A stretch of DNA of 26,191 bases from assembly GCA_937876395.1 (NCBI GenBank), contig CALEIM010000073.1, positions 1 to 26,191 on the forward strand. The letters are read 5' to 3'. Origin of the DNA: an uncultured Wenzhouxiangella sp. (lineage in GTDB: Bacteria > Pseudomonadota > Gammaproteobacteria > Xanthomonadales > Wenzhouxiangellaceae). Below are positions 15,841 through 22,880 of the stretch, piece by piece. The position numbers and the translations under genes are program-made. Numbering within the stretch: position 1 is the stretch's first letter; each line of letters opens with the position of its first letter. The notes beneath the pieces were generated by a model. The model ran no database searches, was not told where the DNA came from, and saw nothing but the letters and a program-made list of their open reading frames with translations.

Positions 15841-18306
15841 TCAGGCAGGCGGCTTGTGCTCGCGCCAACCGAGCAGCACGCGGGCCAGGGCCGGCAGCAC
15901 GACCATCGCGCCGACCATGTTGAAGAGGAACATGAAGCCGAGCAGTACCCCCATATCGGCCTGGAACTTCAGATCGGAAAACAGCCAGGTACCAACACCC
16001 ACCGACAGGGTGACCGCGGTAAAGAACACCGCGCGGCCAGTCAGTCGCAGCGTGCGGGAATAGGCCTCGTCCAGCGAAACACCCTCTTTCAGAAAACTTT
16101 GCATGCGGCTGAAGATATAGATGCCGTAGTCGACACCAATGCCAACACCTAGAGCAACAACCGGCAACGTATTGACCTTCAGGCCGATATTCATATAGGC
16201 CATCAGCGCATAGGCGAGATAACTGACCAGCACCAAAGGCAGCACAATGCACAGGGTTCCGAGCATGGTGCGGAAGGTGATCAGGCACAGCAGAATGATG
16301 GCGGCATAGACATAGATCAGGATCGGTGTCTGGGCCTTGGCCACTTCATAATTGGTTGCTGCCATGACGCCGACGTTGCCGGTCGCCAGGCGGAAGACCA
16401 GCGGCGGATGCTCACCGTCTTCCGACCAATGGCCGTGGACTGCCGCACGCGCCGGCTCGAAGCCCAGCTGTTCGACCTGAATCTCGTCCTGCAGCTCGTG
16501 TACTCTAGCGACCACCCGGTTGATGGTTTCGGCGCGATGATCCTCAGTAAACACCATGATCGGCATGGCTGAGCAGTCGCTGTTGAGCAGGCCGCTGTCG
16601 GTTTCAATGTTCTGCAGGCTCTGGCGAAGCACGAAGTTGTTGCGCGGCAGCACCTGCCAACGCAGATTGCCCTCGTTCCAGCCAGCGGTTACCAGCTTGG
16701 CCGCCATGGGCAGGGTAATGACCTGCTGAACACCTTCAACATTGCGCAAGTGCCAGGCAAAACGGTCGATGGCGTCCATGACCTCGTATGACTCGGTGCA
16801 GGCACCGGACTCGGTCTGGGCGATGACGTTGATGACATCGGAACCCAGCGAGAAGCGCTCGGAGATCAGGCGCGCGTCCTGGTTGTAGCGGGCCTCTGTC
16901 CGAAGTTCGGGCACGCCAGCTTCCGAATCACCAATCTGCATGTCCTGTGATTTAATCAGTGCGAAAGCAAACAAAACCACGCACACGGCGATCGTGCCAA
17001 CGGCAACTCCGCGACCCGTGAAGCGGGCGATCAGATTCCAGGCCGGGCTGGGCTTCTGACTGTTGGCATACGCCTTCTGGCGCTTTTGTTCCTCATTGCG
17101 CAAGCGCACATAGGACAGCAGAATCGGCAGCAGTACCAGGTTGGTGAAGATGATGACGGCCACACCGATGCTGGCGGTGATGGCCAGCTCCCGGATGATC
17201 TGGATATTGATCAGCCAGATGGTCAGGAAACCGATCGTGTCGCTGATCAGGGCAATGGTCCCCGGCGCCAGCAGTCGAGTGAAAGACATCTTGGCCGCTT
17301 CCAGGCTCGACACCGGATTGACCTGGTCGAGGGCGATGCCGTTCTGGGCCAGGGTCACCGGCGAGTGGCCGCCGAACATTTTCTCGGCACTCCAGCCGCT
17401 GATCATTTGCACGCCGTGGCTTACGCCGATGGCAAACACCAGAAACGGCGTCAGAATGTTCATCGGGTCAATGCCGAAGCCCATCAGACTGAGCAGCCCA
17501 AGCTGCCAGACCACCGCCACGACCGAGCAAACCAGCGGCAGTACCGTCAACCAGACCGACTTTGAATACAGCAGCAGCAGCAGGGCGGTAATCAAAAAGG
17601 CCAGGCCAAAGTACATGATCACGCCGCGCGCACCATCGGCTACGTCACCGACGATTTTGGCAAAGCCAATAATATGCACGCTGTGCTGCTCGTTTTCGAA
17701 CTCGGCGCGAATTTCTTCCAGGCGTCTGGCAACGTCCTGATAATCCAGCAGTTCGCCGGTCGATGGACTCTCTTCGAGCAGATTGGCCCAGACCATGGCA
17801 CCGGAGAAATCCTCGGCAACCAGACGCCCGACTTCGCCGGACTTGATGATGTTTGAACGCACCGTTTCAAACATCGCCGGTGACGGCGTGAAATCAGCCG
17901 GAATGACATTGCCGCCGGCAAAGCCGTCTTCAACGACCTCGACAAAGCGGACGTTGGGCGTAAAGATCGACCGCACGCTGGCCCGATCAACGCCGGGGAC
18001 GAAAAACACCCGGTTGCTGATTTCCTCGAAGGCTTCGAAGTAGTCCGGCGTAAACATCTCGCCGTCGTTGGCCATCAGCGCGACCATGATGCGGTTTGCG
18101 CCGCCAAACTCGCGCTCGTAGTCGAGGAAGGTCTGCATGTACTCGTGTTCAAGCGGAAGCTGCTTCTTGAACCCGGCATCAATCTGTAGCTGTGCGCCGT
18201 AGTACATCATGACCGCGGTGCCGATCAAAAACAGTACCAGGATGAAAGAACGCATGCCGAACATCAGGTCGGCGATTCGGCGGGTCATTGAAGGTGCCTC
18301 AGTCAT
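15841..18306 (-). CDS. RND/MMPL-family inner-membrane transporter
   Basis: Large membrane protein of 821 residues with the double RND layout: TM1 (about 18-38), periplasmic loop (40-225), TM2-6 (230-400), TM7 (about 435-452), second loop (453-655), TM8-12 (660-812). This is the MMPL/HpnN-like group, which exports lipids or hydrophobic compounds in characterised members, and not the AcrB group with adaptor partners. The second-half TM10 motif GVGIGVDYGIYI keeps the acidic residue (Asp726). The equivalent first-half motif is AIGVSHGVQMI with Ser-His (296-297) in place of the usual acidic pair. The ATG at 18306 overlaps the YCF48-like gene by 8 bases; Met7 (18288) is an alternative start. It is the last gene of the six-gene array. 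Confidence 0.9.
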   Translation of the reverse strand: MTEAPSMTRRIADLMFGMRSFILVLFLIGTAVMMYYGAQLQIDAGFKKQLPLEHEYMQTFLDYEREFGGANRIMVALMANDGEMFTPDYFEAFEEISNRVFFVPGVDRASVRSIFTPNVRFVEVVEDGFAGGNVIPADFTPSPAMFETVRSNIIKSGEVGRLVAEDFSGAMVWANLLEESPSTGELLDYQDVARRLEEIRAEFENEQHSVHIIGFAKIVGDVADGARGVIMYFGLAFLITALLLLLYSKSVWLTVLPLVCSVVAVVWQLGLLSLMGFGIDPMNILTPFLVFAIGVSHGVQMISGWSAEKMFGGHSPVTLAQNGIALDQVNPVSSLEAAKMSFTRLLAPGTIALISDTIGFLTIWLINIQIIRELAITASIGVAVIIFTNLVLLPILLSYVRLRNEEQKRQKAYANSQKPSPAWNLIARFTGRGVAVGTIAVCVVLFAFALIKSQDMQIGDSEAGVPELRTEARYNQDARLISERFSLGSDVINVIAQTESGACTESYEVMDAIDRFAWHLRNVEGVQQVITLPMAAKLVTAGWNEGNLRWQVLPRNNFVLRQSLQNIETDSGLLNSDCSAMPIMVFTEDHRAETINRVVARVHELQDEIQVEQLGFEPARAAVHGHWSEDGEHPPLVFRLATGNVGVMAATNYEVAKAQTPILIYVYAAIILLCLITFRTMLGTLCIVLPLVLVSYLAYALMAYMNIGLKVNTLPVVALGVGIGVDYGIYIFSRMQSFLKEGVSLDEAYSRTLRLTGRAVFFTAVTLSVGVGTWLFSDLKFQADMGVLLGFMFLFNMVGAMVVLPALARVLLGWREHKPPA

Positions 18307-19375
18307 GGCTCAGTCCATCCTCTCCGGCCAGAATCATCCCGCCATCGGCCGTAAACAGAACGGCGGCATAATCGCTGCCCAGTCGATCCTGGCTCACCCG
18401 GAAACTGCCGGACCGGGGTCGGTAGCTGAGGATCGTTGCCCCGGCACCGACCATCACCAAATTCCCATCCGGGTCGACGGTGCCGCCCATCAAACTGGCC
18501 TGAACGCCCGAGTCAAGCAGTTCCCAGGAGCTGCCGAAGTCGCTGGTGAGCTGGACATGGCCGCGCAGGCCAAAGGCCAGAATATCGTTGCCGCTGGCGA
18601 GCAGGCCGAACATTGATCCGGGATAGGGCATGCGGATACTTTCCCAGGTCTGGCCACCATCTCCGCTGCGAAATCCATAGCCGCGTTCAGCGGCGATCAG
18701 CAGTTGTTCGTCATCCACGGCCAGGATGGCATTGAGGTGACATTCCAGGAACTCATAGCAGCCGCGGTCAAAGTCTTCGGATGCATCATAGAACTCATTT
18801 TCGACATCGGCCGGGCCGGGCCCCTCATCTTCGGCTTCCGTTAGCTGGTAAGCGGCTTCGGCAGCTTCGCCCCAGTCGATGGCCTCGGACACTACCGCAT
18901 CGGCCAGCTCCAGGGTCTGCCAGCTGTTGCCGCCGTCGTCGGTGTGCATGATCAGACCGTAGGCGCCGGTTGCCAAGCCTCGCCGAGCATCAAAAAAGTG
19001 GACATCCAGCAGCGGTCGTTCCCATTCCGGCTCGAAGGACTGCAGCGACCAGGTCTGGCCCATATCCGCGCTGAAAATGATGGTGGTGTCATGGCCAACC
19101 GCCCACAGCCCGCCGGCGGCGAAGGCAACCCGGGTGAGGGTGGAACGCACGGGCACGCTTTCGGCCTGTTGCCAACGGTGACCATCGTCGGACATCAGGA
19201 CATGGCCGCGTGCGCCAACGGCAATGTAGCGCTCACCGGCCTGGATTACGTCGAGAATGAGGGATTCGTCGGCAAGCGGCGCGCGCTCGGCCGGCTCGGC
19301 CTCGATTTCAGCCTGGGACAGTGCTGCACCAACTGCCAGCAGCATGGCCAGTGGCAGCCACTTGATTTGACTCAT
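18299..19375 (-). CDS. YCF48-like/BNR-repeat beta-propeller protein, exported
   Basis: Secreted propeller protein of 358 residues, related to the photosystem II assembly factor Ycf48 by repeat type only; a photosynthetic role is not implied. A signal peptide (MLLAVGAALSQA, cleavage near residue 22) is followed by repeated Asp-box motifs: SDDGHRW (62-68), SADMGQTW (102-109), TDDGGNSW (145-152), SGDGGQTW (237-244) and TSDFGSSW. Between blades an acidic insert (about 163-212) carries two cysteines (206, 212). Genes of this kind next to RND transporters suggest a periplasmic partner or assembly role, which is inference. GGAG lies nine bases before the ATG. The stop overlaps the RND start. Confidence 0.87.
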   Translation of the reverse strand: MSQIKWLPLAMLLAVGAALSQAEIEAEPAERAPLADESLILDVIQAGERYIAVGARGHVLMSDDGHRWQQAESVPVRSTLTRVAFAAGGLWAVGHDTTIIFSADMGQTWSLQSFEPEWERPLLDVHFFDARRGLATGAYGLIMHTDDGGNSWQTLELADAVVSEAIDWGEAAEAAYQLTEAEDEGPGPADVENEFYDASEDFDRGCYEFLECHLNAILAVDDEQLLIAAERGYGFRSGDGGQTWESIRMPYPGSMFGLLASGNDILAFGLRGHVQLTSDFGSSWELLDSGVQASLMGGTVDPDGNLVMVGAGATILSYRPRSGSFRVSQDRLGSDYAAVLFTADGGMILAGEDGLSHD

Positions 19376-19395
19376 TTCATTCAGCTCCGAAGCGT

Positions 19396-19416
19396 TCCGG
19401 CCGGCGTGCGGCCGGA
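19396..19416. other. Intercistronic 8-bp GC hairpin
   Basis: TCCGGCCG (19396-19403) and CGGCCGGA (19409-19416) pair perfectly around a five-base loop, in the 64-base gap between the coiled-coil DUF1329 gene and the YCF48-like gene. No T-run follows on the minus strand, so a terminator is unlikely. It could stabilise processed mRNA ends or modulate read-through into the last two genes. Confidence 0.4.
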
Positions 19417-19439
19417 TCTTTGGATTCAGGACGCCGTGT

Positions 19440-21350
19440 CTATCGCCGACCGCGCGTTCTCAGCGCCTGCGGGGTATAGGCACTCGGACTGAGCTCGATG
19501 TTGAAGCTCGGCACCGGATCCTGGTTGTCCAGACCGGTCGCCGCATAGCGCCCGGACTGCAGATCCATATGCGTCTCGATGGAAGACCAGTAGGTCGGCA
19601 GATCGTAATAGTTGAGCGTATGGGCTTCCGATGCACGCCACAGTTCACCGCGCTGATCGTAGTTGTCAATCAGCGCGATCTGGTAGCTGTCTTCATCGAG
19701 ATAAAAGGTACGCCGGGGATGAATATGCCGCGTACCGGGCTTCAGGGTGGCATCGATGACCCAGACGCGATGCAGTTCGTAGCGCATGTGCTCCGGATTG
19801 AGATGGCCCGGCCGGACCAGATCGTCGGCGGTCAGACTGTCGCTGTGGGCATCATAGGAGTTGTAGGGAATGTACATTTCACGCTTGCCGACAATCGTCC
19901 AATCATAGCGATCCATTGCACCATTGAACATGTCAGTCATGTCATTGGTGCGCAGCCCGTCCGAGGCCGTGCCAGGATTGTCATAGGCGACATTGGGCGC
20001 GCGCCGAACCCGGCGCTGGCCGGGGTTGTAGATCCAGGCCTGACGGGGCTGCTCAAGCTGATTGAGGGTTTCGTGAACCAGCAGGATATTGCCGGCCAGG
20101 CGTGCCGGGGATTCAACTTCCTGGAAAAAATACAGCAGGATATTGTTGGTTTCCTCGATCGTCATCCCTTCCTTGTAGTACAGCCCAAGCAATTCCTCGC
20201 GCAGGCGGATGAGCTGGTAGGAGCCCGAGGCCGTGGGCACGACCTGGTTGTTGTAGCGCGCACCGCCAATGCCCTTGTACTTGAGCTTGTGATTCCACAT
20301 CAGCTCGTAGGCATTCTGCGGCAGCGGGAAGGGGAAGCCCTCGGCGACGTCAGCCACGCCTTCGCCGTCGGCAATCAGGCGCCCCGTTTCGGCGTTCTCC
20401 AGGGTTTTCTGATAGATGCGCTCGGGGAAGGAGGCCGAGCGACGGGTCGGATAGACGGTCATGAAATAGCTTTCCGGATAGCGCTCGAAGACCGCAATCT
20501 GGCCTACCGACAGGCGATCGGCATAGTCCTGGTAGTTGGCGCCGGTAATCGTGAACAGCGGCGCATCGCCCGAGTACGGGTTGGGGTGACGATCACCCGG
20601 CTGGTAGCCGGCCGGCCAGTCGGTCTGGGTCAGACCACCGTCCCAGGCCGGGATGGTGCCTTCGGCATTACCGGCCCGGATCGAACCCATCGGAGTGAGA
20701 TCCTGGCCAAGGCGAGCAATGTTTTCTGCCGTACGGGGAATGATGGCCGGCAAATCCTCAACCGCGACCGGCTGGGGTGTTGCGACAGGCTCGGCGGGCG
20801 CGGCAGGAGCTTCAGCTTCCAGACGGTCAGTTTCTGCCGCACGTGCAGCAGCCTCCAGCTCAGTTTGGGCAAGGGCATCGGCACGCGCCAGTTCCTCGGC
20901 CGCGGCACGTTCGGCGGCTTCAATTTCTGCTTGCGCCTGTGCTTCGGCAAGCGCCTGGGCTTCGGCGGCGGCACCTTCAGCCGTCTCACGTTCGGCACGG
21001 GCGAGTGCTTCGGTGCGGGCCAGCTCGTCCGCCGCGGCACGCTGCGCTGCCTCAAGCTCGGCCTGGGCCTGAGCTTCGGCAACTGCGGCTTCGGTAGCCG
21101 CCTGCTCGGCGGCCGCTTGACGCTCGGCCTCGATCCGGGCAGCCTCGTCAGCGGCCTCGGATTCAAAGCGATCGCGCATCGAACCCGGCTCGTCCTCCTG
21201 TGCGACCGTTACGGCCTCAACTTCTACCTCAGCTACTTCAGCCGCAGGCCGCGGCTCCTGATCAACCGGCGCCGTGGCACAGGATGCCAACAGGAGCGCC
21301 AGAACCAGCGCCGTTGCCGGCGCCATGCCATTTGTGATTGTCTTGATCAT
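19440..21350 (-). CDS. DUF1329 lipoprotein with N-terminal Ala/Glu coiled-coil arm
   Basis: Lipoprotein of 636 residues. The ATG at 21350 (CGAGG five bases upstream) begins MIKTITNG and a hydrophobic core ending in the lipobox LASC (Cys24). The next residue is Ala, not Asp, so by the E. coli rule it should go to the outer membrane. Residues about 65-180 are an unbroken Ala/Glu/Arg/Gln-rich helical stretch predicted to be coiled coil, including a 44-residue tandem repeat. A Pro-rich hinge (PAAPAEPVATPQPV) leads to a full DUF1329 domain (about 200-636), very similar to the upstream DUF1329 protein, with TPMGSIRAGN, PTRRSASFPERIY, QRRVRRAPN and PRRTFYLDEDSYQI. I recall DUF1329 as having a LolA-like lipid-binding fold, which fits a lipid carrier role. 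Confidence 0.88.
   Translation of the reverse strand: MIKTITNGMAPATALVLALLLASCATAPVDQEPRPAAEVAEVEVEAVTVAQEDEPGSMRDRFESEAADEAARIEAERQAAAEQAATEAAVAEAQAQAELEAAQRAAADELARTEALARAERETAEGAAAEAQALAEAQAQAEIEAAERAAAEELARADALAQTELEAAARAAETDRLEAEAPAAPAEPVATPQPVAVEDLPAIIPRTAENIARLGQDLTPMGSIRAGNAEGTIPAWDGGLTQTDWPAGYQPGDRHPNPYSGDAPLFTITGANYQDYADRLSVGQIAVFERYPESYFMTVYPTRRSASFPERIYQKTLENAETGRLIADGEGVADVAEGFPFPLPQNAYELMWNHKLKYKGIGGARYNNQVVPTASGSYQLIRLREELLGLYYKEGMTIEETNNILLYFFQEVESPARLAGNILLVHETLNQLEQPRQAWIYNPGQRRVRRAPNVAYDNPGTASDGLRTNDMTDMFNGAMDRYDWTIVGKREMYIPYNSYDAHSDSLTADDLVRPGHLNPEHMRYELHRVWVIDATLKPGTRHIHPRRTFYLDEDSYQIALIDNYDQRGELWRASEAHTLNYYDLPTYWSSIETHMDLQSGRYAATGLDNQDPVPSFNIELSPSAYTPQALRTRGRR
20817..21080 (-). 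repeat. 132-bp in-frame tandem repeat in the coiled-coil arm
   Basis: Two adjacent 132-base units (20949-21080 and 20817-20948) encode 44-residue segments that both begin AEAQAQAE(L/I)EAA and continue xRAAA(D/E)ELAR. Identity is highest over the first 30 residues of each unit and fades toward the end of the second. The repeat lies wholly in the Ala/Glu-rich arm of the DUF1329 lipoprotein. Confidence 0.7.
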
Positions 21351-21355
21351 GGAAA

Positions 21356-21360
21356 CCTCG
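21356..21360 (-). promoter_or_regulatory. Ribosome binding site deciding the DUF1329 lipoprotein start
   Basis: CGAGG on the minus strand lies five bases before the ATG at 21350. It selects the start that gives a clean lipoprotein signal, over an in-frame start at 21404 that would put 18 polar residues (including RGDDSHRAR) before it. Confidence 0.5.
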
Positions 21361-21418
21361 CGTGCTCGATGTGAATCGTCTCCACGGCTGAAGGCCAAGC
21401 CCAATTGGTCAATCCTGC

Positions 21419-22852
21419 CTAGCGTCGCCCGCGAATCCTGAGTGCCTGCGGCGTGTAGTCGCTGGGCTGCAGTTCCAGATTAAATACCGTCGGCGCTTCC
21501 TGATTGCTCACGCCGTTGACGATATAGCGGCCGGACTGCAGATCCAGAGTCGACTCCATGGCTGCCTGAACGAGCGGCTGATCGTAATAGTTGATCACAT
21601 GTGCCTCGGAGACCCGCCACAGATTGCCGCGCTGATCATAGTGTTCAATCATCATGATCTGGTAGCTGTCTTCGTCCAGGTAGAAAGTGCGCCGCGGATG
21701 CAGATGGCGCGTGCCGTCTCGCAGCGTGGCTTCAACCACCCAGACTCGGTGCAACTCGTAGCGCAAGTGTTCTGGATTGAGGTGGCCCGGGTGGACCAGG
21801 TCATCGGCCGTGAGCTCATTGCTCTGAGCCCGGTAAGCGTTGTAGGGAATATACATCTCGCGCTTGCCGACCAGCTCCCAGTCATAGCGGTCCAGCGCGC
21901 CGTTGAACATGTCGGTCATGTCACTGGTGCGCTGGCCGTCAGACGCGGTGCCCGGATTGTCATAGGCCACATTGGGTGCGCGCCGCACGCGCCGCTGACC
22001 AGGGTTGTAAACCCAGGCCTGGCGGGGTTTCTCAATCTGGTTGAGCGACTCATGGACGAGCAGAATATTTCCGGCCAGTCGAGCCGGTGATTCCACTTCC
22101 TGGAAGAAATACGCCAGAACGTTATCGACGCCGTCGATGGTCATGCCTTGCTTGAAATACAGCCCGAGGATCTCTTCGCGCATCCTGATCAGGGTGTAAT
22201 TCCCGCTCGCCGTCGGCACCACCTGGTTCCAGTAACGGACGGTGCCGGCGGTCTTGTACTTGAGCTTGTGATTCCAGATCAGCTCGGCAGCATTCTGCGG
22301 AATCGGGAAAGGCGTTCCTTCGGCCACGTCAGCCACGCCTTCGCCACCGGCAATCAACTGGCCGGTGTCGGCATTCTGGCGGGTCATTTCATAAATGCGC
22401 TCCGGGAAGGAGGCGCTGCGCCGGGTGGGATAGACGTTCATGAAGAACGACTCGGGATAGCGCTCGAATATCGCCCGCTGACCCACCGACAGATACTCGC
22501 TGTGGTCCTCAATATTCTCGGCACTGATGCGCAAGCGCACCTCATCGTCGGCAAACGGATCGAGGTAATACCCTCCCGGCTCATAGCCTTCGGGCCAGTC
22601 GGCTTCGGTCAAACCGCCGTCCCAGGCCGGGATAGTGCCATCGGCATTGCCGGCCTTGGGTGCGCCCATCGGCGTCAGGTCGGCACCGAGCCGGGCAATA
22701 TTTTCGGGCGTGCGCGGGATGACGCCGGCGATGGCGTCGGCTGAGTCTGCGCTCGAGCGATTCTGGTCGGCCTGCTCTTCCTGCTGCGCTACAGCGCTGC
22801 CGGAAAAGGCAAAGACGCCGAACAGCAGCAGGGCTGGAATAGTCTTGTGCAT
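21419..22852 (-). CDS. DUF1329 periplasmic protein (soluble copy)
   Basis: Exported protein of 477 residues. The ATG at 22852 begins MHKTIPALLLFGVFAFSG with cleavage after SAVA (about residue 23) and no lipobox cysteine, so it should be soluble in the periplasm. A short acidic linker leads to the DUF1329 domain with IPRTPENIARLG, TPMGAPKAGNADG, PTRRSASFPERIY, VESPARLAGNILLVHE, PGQRRVRRAPN and HPRRTFYLDEDSYQI, ending RIRGRR. It is a close paralogue of the downstream lipoprotein, without the coiled-coil arm. The fold, as I recall it, is LolA-like, which would make it a lipid-binding shuttle. The gene is 28 bases after the DUF1302 gene and 68 before its paralogue. Confidence 0.9.
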   Translation of the reverse strand: MHKTIPALLLFGVFAFSGSAVAQQEEQADQNRSSADSADAIAGVIPRTPENIARLGADLTPMGAPKAGNADGTIPAWDGGLTEADWPEGYEPGGYYLDPFADDEVRLRISAENIEDHSEYLSVGQRAIFERYPESFFMNVYPTRRSASFPERIYEMTRQNADTGQLIAGGEGVADVAEGTPFPIPQNAAELIWNHKLKYKTAGTVRYWNQVVPTASGNYTLIRMREEILGLYFKQGMTIDGVDNVLAYFFQEVESPARLAGNILLVHESLNQIEKPRQAWVYNPGQRRVRRAPNVAYDNPGTASDGQRTSDMTDMFNGALDRYDWELVGKREMYIPYNAYRAQSNELTADDLVHPGHLNPEHLRYELHRVWVVEATLRDGTRHLHPRRTFYLDEDSYQIMMIEHYDQRGNLWRVSEAHVINYYDQPLVQAAMESTLDLQSGRYIVNGVSNQEAPTVFNLELQPSDYTPQALRIRGRR

Positions 22853-22861
22853 TGCCTTGAT

Positions 22862-22867
22862 CTCTCC
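22862..22867 (-). promoter_or_regulatory. Ribosome binding site deciding the soluble DUF1329 start
   Basis: GGAGAG on the minus strand lies nine bases before the ATG at 22852. An in-frame ATG at 22879 would add nine polar residues before the signal peptide and lies almost on the DUF1302 stop, so 22852 is preferred. Confidence 0.55.
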
Positions 22868-22880
22868 AGTTGAAGTCATG

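Noticed and set aside
13904..16063. 719-residue plus-strand open frame opposite the second SLC13 permease
   Set aside because: Its translation is rich in His, Gln, Asp and Arg with no domain, and it is the complement of a well-supported permease. Long antisense frames are expected in high-GC DNA.
18299..19375. Reading YCF48 as evidence for a photosynthetic organism
   Set aside because: The match is to the Asp-box propeller family, which is widespread in non-phototrophs; nothing else in the window is photosynthetic.
19569..21374. 601-residue plus-strand open frame opposite the DUF1329 lipoprotein gene
   Set aside because: Part of it is a mirror of the Ala/Glu repeat. It has no recognisable domain and no ribosome binding site. 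The minus-strand gene has a clear family match.
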